In this document: in pieces, positions 29,769 through 42,423 of the stretch
Layout: every line of letters starts with the position of its first letter
Numbering within the stretch: position 1 is the first letter of the stretch
From: Brevundimonas sp. PAMC22021
GTDB lineage: Bacteria; Pseudomonadota; Alphaproteobacteria; Caulobacterales; Caulobacteraceae
Direction of reading: 5' to 3'
NCBI RefSeq assembly: GCF_019443405.1
Contig: NZ_CP080376.1
Location: 930,001-994,000, forward strand
DNA: 64,000 bases
Position numbers and translations under genes: made by a program
Notes under the pieces: generated by a model
The model's database searches: none
The model's input: only the letters and a program-made list of their open reading frames with translations
Told to the model about the DNA's origin: nothing

Positions 29769-31361
29769 ATGATTCAGCTGTCGCGCTGGAAAGTCACGCT
29801 GGTGGTGCTGTCCCTGATCGTGGGCGTGCTGCTGGCCTTTCCGAACCTCCTGTCGCCGCAGCAGCGGGCAAGCCTGCCGGGCTGGCTGCCCAAGAACGCG
29901 CTGAACCTGGGGCTGGACCTCCAGGGCGGCTCCTACCTGCTGCTCGAGGTCGATGTGCCGGCCATGCGCCAGGCGCGGGTCGCCAACCTGGTGGAGGACG
30001 TGCGGGTCACCCTGCGCGAGGCTGGGATCGGCGTGAACCAGCTGCAGCGCGAAGAGGGCGGGGTGGTCGCCACCATCGCCAACGCTGGCCAGTATGACGC
30101 GGCCTTCCAGGCGCTGCGCACCCTCGGCGGCGCGACGGGGCCGAGCGGCGAGGTCGAACGCGCGGCGACGCGCCTGTCCGACAACCGCATCCGCTTCGGC
30201 TACACCGACACGGCGCTGAACGGCATGGGCACGACCGCCGTCGATCAGTCGATCGAGGTGGTGCGCCGCCGCATCGACAGCCTCGGCACGCGCGAGCCCT
30301 CCATCACTCGCCAGGGCGCGGACCGCATCGTGGTGCAGGCGCCGGGCGAGAGCGATCCGACGCAGCTGGAGCGGGTGATCGGCCAGACCGCGCAGCTGAC
30401 CTTCCAGATGGTGGACGTCGAGAACTCGGTGAACGACGCCGTCGCCGGTCGGGTCCCGCCGGACTCGCAGCTGCTGACCGACGAGCAGGGCACGCCCTAT
30501 CTGGTCAAGCGCCGCATCCTGGTGTCGGGCGAGAACCTGACGCGCGCCGGCGTGGGGGCGGACCAGAGCGGTCGTCCCGCCATCGACTTCCGCTTCGACG
30601 GCACGGGTGCGCGGCGCTTCGGCGAGGCGACGGCGCAGAACATCGGACGGCCCTTCGCCATTATCCTGGACGGCAAGGTGATCTCGGCGCCGACCATTCA
30701 GAGCGCCATCACCGGCGGCACGGGCCAGATCACCGGTCAGTTCTCGATCGAGGAAGCCTCGACGCTGGTGAACCTGCTGAACGGCGGCGCCTTGCCCGCG
30801 CCGCTGAACGTGGAGGAACGCCGCGTCGTCACGGCCGAACTAGGCGCCGACGCCGTCGCGGCCGGCGGCCTGTCGACGGCCATCGGCTTCGCCATCATCG
30901 TGGTGTTCATGATCCTGGCTTACGGCTTCCTGTTCGGCGGGGTGTCAGTGCTGGGTCTGATCCTGAACGGCATCCTGATCGTGGCGGCCATGTCGCTGAC
31001 GCAGGCCACCCTGACGCTGCCGGGCATCGCCGGTCTGATCCTGACGTTCGCGGTGGCGGTGGACGCCAATGTGCTGATCTATGAGCGGATGCGCGACGAG
31101 GCGCGGGCGGGCCGCAGCGTCATCGCCTCGATGGACGCCGGCTTCAACAAGGCCATGGGCACCATCATCGACGCCAACCTGACGACTCTGGTCGCGGCCG
31201 CCATCATGTTTGTGTTCGGCGCGGGGCCTGTGCGCGGCTTTGCCTGGACGCTGACGATCGGCGTGTTCACCTCGGTGTTCTCGTCGGTTCTGGTGGCGCA
31301 GGTGCTGCTGGCCTACTGGCTGAAGACGGCCAAACCCAAGAAACTGCCGATCGCGGAGTGA
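29769..31361 (+). CDS. secD: Protein translocase subunit SecD
   Basis: A 530-residue RND-type subunit that uses the proton gradient to pull proteins out of the Sec channel. First helix at residues 8-24, then the large periplasmic P1 domain opening with GLDLQGGSYLLLEVD, and the C-terminal bundle of five helices with VAVDANVLIYERMRDE (conserved Asp of TM4). The stop overlaps secF. Confidence 0.97.
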   Translation: MIQLSRWKVTLVVLSLIVGVLLAFPNLLSPQQRASLPGWLPKNALNLGLDLQGGSYLLLEVDVPAMRQARVANLVEDVRVTLREAGIGVNQLQREEGGVVATIANAGQYDAAFQALRTLGGATGPSGEVERAATRLSDNRIRFGYTDTALNGMGTTAVDQSIEVVRRRIDSLGTREPSITRQGADRIVVQAPGESDPTQLERVIGQTAQLTFQMVDVENSVNDAVAGRVPPDSQLLTDEQGTPYLVKRRILVSGENLTRAGVGADQSGRPAIDFRFDGTGARRFGEATAQNIGRPFAIILDGKVISAPTIQSAITGGTGQITGQFSIEEASTLVNLLNGGALPAPLNVEERRVVTAELGADAVAAGGLSTAIGFAIIVVFMILAYGFLFGGVSVLGLILNGILIVAAMSLTQATLTLPGIAGLILTFAVAVDANVLIYERMRDEARAGRSVIASMDAGFNKAMGTIIDANLTTLVAAAIMFVFGAGPVRGFAWTLTIGVFTSVFSSVLVAQVLLAYWLKTAKPKKLPIAE

Positions 31362-32350
31362 TGACGATGCGTGGATGGCCCTTTATCAAGCTGCTGCCGC
31401 AGAAGACCAACTTCCAGTTCGTGAAATATGCGCGAGCGGCCGGCGTCCTGTCGGTCGTGCTGTGTCTCGCCGCCATTGTCGGCTGCTTCTATCCCGGCCT
31501 GAACATGGGCATCGATTTCCGGGGCGGCGCCTCGATGGAGGTCGCCAAACCGGCTGGGCAGGTGATCGAGCTGGATCGCGTGCGCGAGGCGGTGAACACC
31601 CTGAGCCTTGGCGACGTGCAGGTGCAGGGCATTGCCCGGCGTGACAGCAACGCCAACGACGGCTCGACCGCGATTGTCCGCTTCCAGGTGCCGGAAGGCC
31701 GCAACCAGACGCAGGTCGTCCAGCAGGTCGAAGGCGCGATCAGCGGCGCGGTCGGCGAGGTAACCTATTCCGGCGTCAGTGTCGTGGGCTCCAAGGTGTC
31801 GGGCGAGTTGTTCACCTCCGGCCTCCTGGCGCTGGGCGTCGCGATCGGCCTGATGTTCCTCTACATCTGGTTCCGGTTCGAGCCGCAGTTCGGCTTCGGC
31901 GCCGTGATCGGCCTGCTGCACGACGTGATCCTGACGTTCGGCCTGATCGTGGTGATGCGGCTGGAGTTCAGCCTGAACATGGTGGCCGCGATTCTGACCG
32001 TGATCGGCTATTCGATGAACGACACGGTGGTGGTGTTCGACCGCCTTCGCGAGAACCTGCGCAAGTACAAGACCATGCCCCTGCGCGACGTGATCGACCT
32101 GTCGCTGAACGAGACCCTGTCGCGGACCATCATCACCGGCGTGACGGCGGTCATGGTGCTTGCGGCGCTGGCGGTGTTCGGGGGCGAGGCGCTGTTCGGC
32201 TTCTCCATCGCTCTGATGTTCGGCATCATCATCGGCACCTATTCGTCGATCTATGTCGGCGCGCCGATCATCCTGCTGTGGGGCGTCAAGCGCGGCGCGC
32301 TCGTCGAGGACGCCAAGCCGGTGAAGCTGGGCATGGCCAGCCGGCCCTGA
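31361..32350 (+). CDS. secF: Protein translocase subunit SecF
   Basis: A 329-residue partner of SecD. First helix after LPQKTNFQFVKYARAAG, then NMGIDFRGGASMEV in the periplasmic part and VIGYSMNDTVVVFDRLRENL in TM4, the SecF signature. GTG (31358), ATG (31361) and ATG (31367) are all possible; 31361 shares one base with the secD stop and is chosen. A bidirectional terminator follows. Confidence 0.96.
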   Translation: MTMRGWPFIKLLPQKTNFQFVKYARAAGVLSVVLCLAAIVGCFYPGLNMGIDFRGGASMEVAKPAGQVIELDRVREAVNTLSLGDVQVQGIARRDSNANDGSTAIVRFQVPEGRNQTQVVQQVEGAISGAVGEVTYSGVSVVGSKVSGELFTSGLLALGVAIGLMFLYIWFRFEPQFGFGAVIGLLHDVILTFGLIVVMRLEFSLNMVAAILTVIGYSMNDTVVVFDRLRENLRKYKTMPLRDVIDLSLNETLSRTIITGVTAVMVLAALAVFGGEALFGFSIALMFGIIIGTYSSIYVGAPIILLWGVKRGALVEDAKPVKLGMASRP

Positions 32351-32372
32351 TCAGGGTCGCAACCCGAACTCG

Positions 32373-32405
32373 AGGCCGCCGGGCGAAGGCACGGCGGCCT
32401 TTGTT
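32373..32405 (+). terminator. Terminator between secF and the convergent gene
   Basis: Stem AGGCCGCCG (32373-32381) with CGGCGGCCT (32392-32400), ten-base loop, followed by TTGTTG. Short T run; may serve both converging genes. Confidence 0.7.
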
Positions 32406-32408
32406 GCT

Positions 32409-34070
32409 TCAGGACAGACGAAGCGTCGCTTGGACGTAGCGGGAGACTTCGCGCGCGGCGCTGGGGTCCTGCGCCATCGACCACCAGCCGACTTGAAAGC
32501 CGAGGTAGGCGACCGTCATGAAGTCGCACAGCTCCGGGGCGGCATTAGTTTCGGACAGCAATACGGATCGCTCCGCCGCCGACAGATCGAACTCGACGAC
32601 CGCGCCGGCCACATCCCAGGCGATGTCCTGCGGGCCGATCAGGTCGTGCGATTGGGAATGATCCACAGCGTCGGTCTTCAGCACGCCGCCTGGTCCTTGC
32701 AGCCACTCCCAGCGGTGGAGACGCCCGTCGATGTGGACGGGTCGGCTGGCGGCCTGAAGCTGCTCGAGCCGCCGTTCTGTCCATGCGCCGAGGTCCGGCG
32801 CCGCGTCGCCCAAGGCTTCGCGAAGGTTCTGGCGCGCCATGGCGAAAAGCTCGTTCAGGGTCGCACCTTGATGTGGGGCGGGAAAGGCGCTGGCGCGAAA
32901 GGCGAGATAGGGCCCCAGCGCCTGAACGATCTGTCTCCGCTCGGGCGCGCCGCCATCGATCCAGGGTTCGAGCAGAAAGCCATGCCGTAGCGCGAGCGGC
33001 TCGGGCGCAAAGCCGGCGCGGCTGAGGGCTCGCGCTCGCTCCAGCTTCTCCTCGGCGGTCGCGTCCAGGCCGACAAAGCTCAGAAGATACAGGCCTCGTT
33101 CCGTAGTCAGCCGGTATTTGCGCGCCTCGCGCGACGGATCGGCGGGCGCATCGGGCCAAGGCGAGAGCTTGCGCCAGGCGCCGCCTGACAAATCCTTCAA
33201 CGGCCGGGTCGGCTTGCCGGCCACGTCTTCGAACCAGGCCGCCAGCGGCGCTCCGGGTGCGTTGAGAATCACCGCCTCGAACGAGGCGACGCGGCGCTCT
33301 GCCGTGTCCCAGCGCGCACGATGATGCGGCTGGGCATGCGGACCGAGGTCGCCCGAGTGGCTGGGCATGAAGACGATGCGCTCGGCCGGAACGCCCTGGC
33401 TTTCCAGCCAGTCGGCTGCGCCGCCCAGCGAGGAGCCCGACAGGCCCGGACCTTCATCGACAAGGACGAACGTGGCTTGTGGATCGTCCAGGATGCGCGC
33501 GCGCAGGGCGGAGCTGATGTCCAGCGAGCGCGCGAACGGCTCGCCGCGTGGGCGAACGGTGATGCAGGCGCGGGCGTCGGCCACGGCAGCCACCAACGCC
33601 GCGAGCCCGACGCCGATGCTGCGCAGACCGATGACGACACAGCCGTTCGGCAAGCCCCGCGCGGCCTGAAGGTAAAGCTCGGGATAGAGGGCGTAGTAGG
33701 CGAAGCCTTCCGGATGCTTCAGCGTCAGGCGGTGCGGTGCAAGGCGAACCAGTGGACGCAGCCGCTCCAAATCGACGGAAGGCGCGGGTTCGTCAGGGTG
33801 CGTCCATGCCTCGTCAAAGGCGCGCGCAAGCTCGACCAAGACCGCCATCAGTTGGTCCTGCGCGTCCGAGACATCGTCGATGTCGCCGGCCGCCTCGCTT
33901 TCGGCGTCGGCCCAGCCCTGAAGCAGAGACGAAAGGCGCAGAAAGACCCGGAACACCGCCGCGCGCAGCGCCAGTCCCTGCAAGGCGCCGAAGTCCGCGC
34001 CGTCTTCGATGAAGCCTTTCAGAACCGCCGGCCCGTCCACGACGTCGGCGTGATCTCCGTAGACGAGCAA
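32409..34070 (-). CDS. Uncharacterised protein: phosphoribosyltransferase-like plus kinase-like region
   Basis: I do not recognise a named family. From a TTG at 34070 it has 553 residues. A central block, NGCVVIGLRSIGVGLAALVA followed by VLVDEGPGLSGSSLGGAADW and ERIVFMPSHSGD, looks like a type I phosphoribosyltransferase fold, with VDEGPGLSGSS in the position of the PRPP loop. The C-terminal third has HIDGRLHRWEWL then, about 27 residues on, DLIGPQDIAWDVAGAVVEFD, resembling the catalytic HxD and metal-binding Asp regions of aminoglycoside-phosphotransferase-like kinases. No signal peptide or helix. It sits 5 bp after the aminotransferase stop. Start is uncertain: GTG at 34040 is possible and the open frame to 34448 is the shadow of aspC. 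Confidence 0.75.
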   Translation of the reverse strand: MLVYGDHADVVDGPAVLKGFIEDGADFGALQGLALRAAVFRVFLRLSSLLQGWADAESEAAGDIDDVSDAQDQLMAVLVELARAFDEAWTHPDEPAPSVDLERLRPLVRLAPHRLTLKHPEGFAYYALYPELYLQAARGLPNGCVVIGLRSIGVGLAALVAAVADARACITVRPRGEPFARSLDISSALRARILDDPQATFVLVDEGPGLSGSSLGGAADWLESQGVPAERIVFMPSHSGDLGPHAQPHHRARWDTAERRVASFEAVILNAPGAPLAAWFEDVAGKPTRPLKDLSGGAWRKLSPWPDAPADPSREARKYRLTTERGLYLLSFVGLDATAEEKLERARALSRAGFAPEPLALRHGFLLEPWIDGGAPERRQIVQALGPYLAFRASAFPAPHQGATLNELFAMARQNLREALGDAAPDLGAWTERRLEQLQAASRPVHIDGRLHRWEWLQGPGGVLKTDAVDHSQSHDLIGPQDIAWDVAGAVVEFDLSAAERSVLLSETNAAPELCDFMTVAYLGFQVGWWSMAQDPSAAREVSRYVQATLRLS

Positions 34071-34075
34071 GCGGC

Positions 34076-36000
<1,925 letters not shown>

Positions 36001-36054
36001 GCCGTCTGCTCCCGGCGTTGGCGCGGTTCATGACGGCATCGTGAATGCGGCAGG

Positions 36055-36083
36055 GCGCGGCGGTCATGAACCGCCGCGCTTAT
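36055..36083 (+). terminator. Hairpin after gst
   Basis: Stem GCGCGGCGGT (36055-36064) with ACCGCCGCGC (36070-36079), loop CATGA, then TTAT. Weak T run, so a putative terminator. The rest of 36001-36264 shows no gene and presumably holds the mreB promoter. Confidence 0.55.
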
Positions 36084-36255
36084 CGGCTCCACAGCGATGC
36101 GAAGGGGCTTGCCATCCCCCCTTGGGACGGGCAAACGGGCCGCAGGTAGGCATGGCGCGAGCTGTCAGGAGCCTTCTCGCGCTGGGGATGCGCGAGGCGG
36201 CGGGCGTCGTCAGGCAGACTGCAATCAAGTCGTCCTCAGGCCCGAGAAACGGTAA

Positions 36256-37305
<1,050 letters not shown>

Positions 37306-37316
37306 TCGCAAGACCT

Positions 37317-37342
37317 TGCGGCCAAGCTTAAGCTTGGCCGCA
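37317..37342. other. Perfect palindrome between mreB and mreC
   Basis: A 26-bp perfect palindrome centred on AAGCTTAAGCTT with flanks TGCGGCC and GGCCGCA, starting 11 bp after the mreB stop. Downstream bases TAATCTTG are not a clean T run, so it may be a partial terminator that lowers mreC expression, or a dimeric protein site. Confidence 0.7.
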
Positions 37343-37455
37343 TAATCTTGTGCAGCAATGTTGCGAGTGGTTCCATTCCCGCCGTGATTTTGCGATAGGC
37401 GGGAAGAACGGCAGGGGGACTGCCGTCACCGCACTCTTCTACAGGAAGGCTGACC

Positions 37456-38703
37456 GTGGCGTTTCGCGACGGCCCGTTCGATACCATCAAGGTGCCGCTG
37501 GTCTGGACGGCGGCGGTCGTCGTCGTGGTCGGCCTGATCGTCGCGGTCCTGCTGCTGATCAGCGACACCAACGAGCCGCAGACCAGCACCAGCTACGGCG
37601 TGGCGCGAGGCGGCTTCGAGGCGGCGGCCGCGCCGGCGGGCAGCGCGCTTTCGGCGCCCGTGCGCTGGGTGGGCGGGGCCTTCGACTATGTCGGCAGCTA
37701 CTTCTTCGCGCTCGGTGAAAACCGGCGTCTGCGCCGCGAGGTGGCGGACCTGCGCGCCTGGCGCGACGACGCGATCGCGTTGAAGAACGTCAACCGTCGC
37801 TACGAGACCATGCTGGGCGTGCGCGTCGAGCCCGAGGTGCCGATGGCGACGGCGCGGACGATCTCCGATGCGCGGGGCCCCTTCAAGAACGCGCGCTTGC
37901 TGGATATCGGATCCAACAAGGGTGTTCAGGTCGGCAATCCCGTCGTCAACGAACATGGCCTGGTCGGGCGCATCTCCGGCGTGACCGGCGGCGTCAGCCG
38001 CATGGTGCTGCTGACCGACGTGGCCTCGCGCACGCCGGTGCTGATCGACCGCACCGACGCTCGCGCCATCCTGACCGGCGACGGCAGCGGTAACCCGCGA
38101 CTGGCCTTTGTGCGCGGGGCCGACGCGGTCAAGGCCGGCGACCGCATCCTGTCGTCCGGCGACGGCGGCGGCATTCCGCGCGGCGTCCCGATCGGCGTCG
38201 CGGCCAAGGGGTTGGACGGCTCCTGGCGGGTGAAGCTGTTCAGCGATCGAGGCGCTGTCGATTACGTCCGAGTGCTGCTGTTCCGCGACTTCGCACAGCT
38301 GGTGAACCCGGCGGCGCTGAACGCGCCGACCCTGTCCGGCCTCCGTTCGGCCGCACCGCCGACGCCCGAGCAGGCCGCGATCATCGCCGATGCGGTGGGG
38401 CGGCTCCAGGCGCTGGCGCAGGCCGACGCCGAGCGCGCCCGCGCGGCGCTGGCGGCCCAGGCCCAAGCTCAGGCTCAAGCGCCGACCCAGACGCCGCCCA
38501 ACCCGGCCGCGCCCGGCCAGCCATCGCCTCTGCCGACAGGCTCTTCAGCCGCAACAACGCGGCCGGCGCCGGCCGCCGTCGCTCCGGCTCGATCCACGCC
38601 TTCGCCGACGCCAACAGCACAGGCGCCTGCCGCACAACCGGCTGCGGCGCCGACCGCGCCCGCACCGGCCGATACGACCCCGGCGCCAGGAGGCGCGCTG
38701 TGA
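37456..38703 (+). CDS. mreC: Rod shape-determining protein MreC
   Basis: A 415-residue MreC, the periplasmic scaffold that activates PBP2-RodA. One helix at residues 16-37, a coiled coil at about 80-115 (LGENRRLRREVADLRAW), then the two-beta-barrel core with DIGSNKGVQVGNPVVNEHGL and LTDVASRTPVLIDRT. After residue 290 comes an Ala/Pro/Gln-rich tail of about 120 residues, longer than in E. coli MreC (367 aa total). GTG start after CAGGAAGG. Overlaps mreD. Confidence 0.95.
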   Translation: MAFRDGPFDTIKVPLVWTAAVVVVVGLIVAVLLLISDTNEPQTSTSYGVARGGFEAAAAPAGSALSAPVRWVGGAFDYVGSYFFALGENRRLRREVADLRAWRDDAIALKNVNRRYETMLGVRVEPEVPMATARTISDARGPFKNARLLDIGSNKGVQVGNPVVNEHGLVGRISGVTGGVSRMVLLTDVASRTPVLIDRTDARAILTGDGSGNPRLAFVRGADAVKAGDRILSSGDGGGIPRGVPIGVAAKGLDGSWRVKLFSDRGAVDYVRVLLFRDFAQLVNPAALNAPTLSGLRSAAPPTPEQAAIIADAVGRLQALAQADAERARAALAAQAQAQAQAPTQTPPNPAAPGQPSPLPTGSSAATTRPAPAAVAPARSTPSPTPTAQAPAAQPAAAPTAPAPADTTPAPGGAL

Positions 38704-39218
38704 GACGCCCTGTCGCGGTTCGGGTGATCGGGCCGATGCAGTGGATCGTCTATCCGGCGCTGCTGGCGGCCGCCGCCACCGTGGTGCTCGGGACGCCCCT
38801 GCGCTTGGCTGGCGTCGGTCTGCCGGAGCCGGTGACACCGTTTGTGCTGGCCTTTGCCTGGCCTCTGATCCGGCCGTCGATGCTGGCGCCGGCCGTGCTG
38901 TTCGCCCTGGGCCTGTTCCTGGATCTGTTCTGGGGCAATGTGTTGGGGCTGTGGCCGCTGAGCCTGATGGGAGTCTACGCGGTTGTGCTGTTCTCGCGCA
39001 GTCTGCTGGCGGGACAGCAGATGCTGTTCCTGTTTGCCGGCTATGTCGGCTGCGTGCTGGCCGCCTTCGGCCTGGCGTATCTGATCGTGACGATGCGCGC
39101 GGGCAATGCGCCGAGCCTGGTGGCGTTCGCCGGCCAGGTGATCCCGACCCTGATCCTGTTTCCCATCGCCGCCTGGATGCTGGACCGGTTCGACGATGGC
39201 GACGTGAGGTTCCGATGA
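38700..39218 (+). CDS. mreD: Rod shape-determining protein MreD
   Basis: A 172-residue inner-membrane protein with about five hydrophobic segments (for example FVLAFAWPLIRPSMLAPAVL), typical of MreD in length and position. It starts at GTG 38700 overlapping the mreC stop (GTGA) and its own stop overlaps the PBP2 ATG. Sequence conservation is low in the family, so position is the main support. Confidence 0.92.
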   Translation: MRRPVAVRVIGPMQWIVYPALLAAAATVVLGTPLRLAGVGLPEPVTPFVLAFAWPLIRPSMLAPAVLFALGLFLDLFWGNVLGLWPLSLMGVYAVVLFSRSLLAGQQMLFLFAGYVGCVLAAFGLAYLIVTMRAGNAPSLVAFAGQVIPTLILFPIAAWMLDRFDDGDVRFR

Positions 39219-41218
39219 GCAGCGAACCGTCGATCTTCTTTGCCGATCCCAACGAGCGTCAGGGATCGTTCCTCAGGCGGACGCTGGTGTTCGGCGGTCT
39301 GTCGGCGCTGGGCGTCACCGCCCTGGTCGGACGACTGGGACAGCTTCAGGTCGTTCAGGCCCAGGAATATGCGACGCTTGCGTCCAACAATCAGTTCAAC
39401 TTTCGCCTGGCGCCGCCGCCGCGCGGGGTGATCAAGGACCGCAACGGCGTGGTCATCGCCGGCAACCGGCCGAGCTTCCGTGTGCTGGTGGTCCGCGACG
39501 AAACCAAGGACCTGGACCAGACGCTGGATCTGCTGGGGCAACTGCTGCCGGACACGGTGGAGCGGCGCCGCGCCATCATCCGCGACGTCAACGCCGCGCC
39601 GCGTTTTTCGCCGGTGCCGGTCAAGAGCGACCTGACCTGGGAAGAGTTCGCCAAGGTCAACCTGTACGCCCCCGAGCTGCCGGGCGTCATGGCCGACATG
39701 AACGACGCCCGCTACTATCCCTTCGGCGGGTCGTTCGCCCACGTCATCGGCTATGTCGCCAAGGTCACCGACCGCGACGTCAAGACGATGCGCGAGAAGG
39801 GCGAGGAGCCGCCCGCCATCCTGTTCAACCCGGCCTTTCGCATCGGCAAGCTGGGCGTGGAGAAGGCGCTCGACACCGATCTGCGCGGCGAGGCCGGCGG
39901 CAACCGGGTCGAGGTGGATGCGCGTGGCCGTGTGGTGGCCGAGGACGTCGGCGGCTCTCGCCCCGCGGTGCCCGGCAAGGAGGTCGTCCTGACGCTGGAC
40001 GCCGATGTTCAGAACCGCGCGCTGGAGGTGTTCGGCGAAGAGGCGGGCAGTTGCGTCGTCATGGACGTGCGCAACGGCGACATCCTGGCCATGGTGTCGG
40101 CGCCGTCGTTCGATCCCAACCTGTTCGTGGGCGGCGTGCCGTCCAACATCTATCGTGCGCTGGCTGACTATGAGCGCCGGCCGTTGCTGGACAAGGCGCT
40201 GACGGGCACCTTTGCGCCGGGTTCGACCTTCAAACCGGTGGTGGGTCTGGCGGCGATGAAGCGCGGCGCCAATCCTGACCGCCGCATCGTCTGCAACGGG
40301 GCCTATTATCTGGGCCGGCGCTTCGCCTGCCTGGGGCGGCACGGCGCCCTTGATATGCGGGGCGCGATCAAGAACTCGTGCAACGTCTACTTCATGACCC
40401 TGGCGGTCGAGATGGGGCCGGACGCCATCGCCGAGACCGCGCGCGAGATGGGCCTGGGCCAGATCTTCGACATCGGCATTCCGGGCCAGAAGAGAGGCCT
40501 GGTGCCCGACCGGCAGTGGCGGCGCGACAATCCGGTGCGCGGCGACGGCAAGTGGTATCCGGGCGAGACGCCGAGCTATGGCATCGGGCAGGGCGCCCTG
40601 AACGTCAACGCGCTGCAGCTGGCGGTGTACACGGCGCGGCTGGCCAATGGGCGCAAGGCGGTGACGCCGCGCCTGATCAAGTCGATCGGCGGGGTGGAGC
40701 AGGCTCCTGGCGCCGACTTCGCGGACCTGCCCTACGACCCCGAGGCGCTGAAGGTGCTGCGCGACGGCATGGAGGCTGTGACCGACGTGGGCGGTACGGG
40801 CTTTCGTAACAGTCAGCTGGGACTGGGCGCGGTCCGCATGGCCGGCAAGACCGGCACCGCCCAGGCCCAGAACTATGGCGCGGGATCGCGCAAGGGGGCA
40901 GGGCGGCCCTGGGCGCAGAAGGACCACAACCTGTTCATCGCCTATGCGCCGACCGACAATCCACGCTACGCCGTGTCGGTGATCGTGCAGCACGGCGGCA
41001 TGGGCGGCGGCACCGCCGGCGCGCCGCGCGCGCGTGAAGTGATGAAGGTGGCCCTGCTGAAGGATCCCGAGATCCGCGCCCGCATCCAGCAGTCGGGCTT
41101 TGCAGAGACCGAGGACGCGGGGGTGCAACAGGGCGCGCCGCCTGACGCCGTTCAGCCCGAGGTCGCGGCGCCCTTGGACGCGGCCCCGGCGCCCGCACCC
41201 ACGGAGCCGCCCCGGTGA
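39215..41218 (+). CDS. mrdA: Penicillin-binding protein 2 (elongation transpeptidase)
   Basis: A 667-residue class B PBP that crosslinks peptidoglycan during elongation with RodA. N-terminal helix near residues 24-42, non-catalytic pedestal with APPPRGVIKDRNGVVIAGN, catalytic SxxK at Ser337 (APGSTFKPVVG), SCN-type motif IKNSCNVYF, and KTGTAQ at Lys545. The last about 40 residues are acidic and Pro/Ala-rich. ATGA overlap with mreD and GTGA overlap with rodA. Confidence 0.96.
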   Translation: MSSEPSIFFADPNERQGSFLRRTLVFGGLSALGVTALVGRLGQLQVVQAQEYATLASNNQFNFRLAPPPRGVIKDRNGVVIAGNRPSFRVLVVRDETKDLDQTLDLLGQLLPDTVERRRAIIRDVNAAPRFSPVPVKSDLTWEEFAKVNLYAPELPGVMADMNDARYYPFGGSFAHVIGYVAKVTDRDVKTMREKGEEPPAILFNPAFRIGKLGVEKALDTDLRGEAGGNRVEVDARGRVVAEDVGGSRPAVPGKEVVLTLDADVQNRALEVFGEEAGSCVVMDVRNGDILAMVSAPSFDPNLFVGGVPSNIYRALADYERRPLLDKALTGTFAPGSTFKPVVGLAAMKRGANPDRRIVCNGAYYLGRRFACLGRHGALDMRGAIKNSCNVYFMTLAVEMGPDAIAETAREMGLGQIFDIGIPGQKRGLVPDRQWRRDNPVRGDGKWYPGETPSYGIGQGALNVNALQLAVYTARLANGRKAVTPRLIKSIGGVEQAPGADFADLPYDPEALKVLRDGMEAVTDVGGTGFRNSQLGLGAVRMAGKTGTAQAQNYGAGSRKGAGRPWAQKDHNLFIAYAPTDNPRYAVSVIVQHGGMGGGTAGAPRAREVMKVALLKDPEIRARIQQSGFAETEDAGVQQGAPPDAVQPEVAAPLDAAPAPAPTEPPR

Positions 41219-42372
41219 CCGCCTCGGCCCTGACCCGCCCGGGCGAGCGCGAGCGCGTTTCCACCAAGCTGTCCGAGATCGACTGGCGCCTGGTCGCCCT
41301 GTTGTGCGTCATCGCCGGGACCGGAACCGCGATGCTGTATTCCATCGCCGGCGGCCACTGGCAGCCCTGGGCGGCCAACCACCTGATCCGCTTCGGCGGT
41401 TTGCTGACGGTGATGCTGGCGCTGTCGCTGGTGCACCTGAAATGGTGGTTCCGCGCGGCCTATCCGATCTACGGCGTGCTGCTGCTGCTGGTGCTGATGA
41501 TCGAGTTCACGCCGCTGGGTTATACGGCCGGGGGCGCGCGCAACTGGCTGAATCTGGGCTTTACCCGCATCCAGCCGGCCGAGTTCATGAAGATCGGCCT
41601 CGTTCTGGCGCTGGCGCGCTGGTATCACAAGCACAGCGCCCAGGAGGCGCGGTGGTCGTGGAAGCTGCTGTTTCCCGCCGGCATGATCGGTGTGCCGTTC
41701 CTGTTGGTGGCCAAGCAGCCCGACCTGGGATCGGCCATGATCATCGGCCTGACCGGTGCGGTGGTGATGTTCCTCGCGGGCCTCAGCTGGCGGATCATCG
41801 CGGCCTGCGCCGCCGCCGTGGTCGCCGTCGTGCCGCCGTTCGTGATGTTCGTGATGCACGACTATCAGCGCAACCGGGTGCTGACCTTTCTTGATCCGGC
41901 CTCCGATCCGTCGGGGACGGGCTACAACATCATCCAGTCCAAGATCGCGCTGGGCGCCGGCGGTCTGCTGGGCAAGGGCTACGGCCTGGGCAGCCAGAGC
42001 CAGCTCGAGTTTCTGCCCGAGCGGCATACCGACTTCATCTTCTCGACCGTGTCTGAGGAGTTCGGGTTCCTGGGCTCCTTCACCATGCTGGGGTGCTACA
42101 TCGCGGTGATCCTGATCGCGCTGCGGATCGCCTCCTTGTCGCACAGCCACTTCGGCCGCATCGCCGCGGCCGGCATGACGGCCTATTTCGCGCTGTTCGT
42201 GATGATCAACGGCGCCATGGTGATGGGGCTGGCGCCGGTGGTGGGGGTGCCGATGCCGCTCTTGTCCTATGGCGGATCGTCGATGATGACGGTGATGTTC
42301 GGCTTTGCCCTGGTGATGGCGACGCGGGTGCACCGCTATGCCGAACTGCCGAAGGGCGAGGGGCTGTTCTAG
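41215..42372 (+). CDS. rodA: Peptidoglycan glycosyltransferase RodA
   Basis: A 385-residue SEDS-family glycan polymerase with about ten membrane helices. Conserved segments: QPAEFMKIGLVLALARWYH, VAKQPDLGSAMIIGLTG with the catalytic Asp, FLPERHTDFIFSTVSEEFGFLG and GVPMPLLSYGGSSMM. Partner of the PBP2 encoded just upstream. Starts at GTG in GTGA overlap. Ends the cluster. Confidence 0.97.
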   Translation: MTASALTRPGERERVSTKLSEIDWRLVALLCVIAGTGTAMLYSIAGGHWQPWAANHLIRFGGLLTVMLALSLVHLKWWFRAAYPIYGVLLLLVLMIEFTPLGYTAGGARNWLNLGFTRIQPAEFMKIGLVLALARWYHKHSAQEARWSWKLLFPAGMIGVPFLLVAKQPDLGSAMIIGLTGAVVMFLAGLSWRIIAACAAAVVAVVPPFVMFVMHDYQRNRVLTFLDPASDPSGTGYNIIQSKIALGAGGLLGKGYGLGSQSQLEFLPERHTDFIFSTVSEEFGFLGSFTMLGCYIAVILIALRIASLSHSHFGRIAAAGMTAYFALFVMINGAMVMGLAPVVGVPMPLLSYGGSSMMTVMFGFALVMATRVHRYAELPKGEGLF

Positions 42373-42423
42373 AGGCTTCTTGGGGGACTGGTCCGAGGCG
42401 AGACGGCGCGGCATAGGTCGGGC

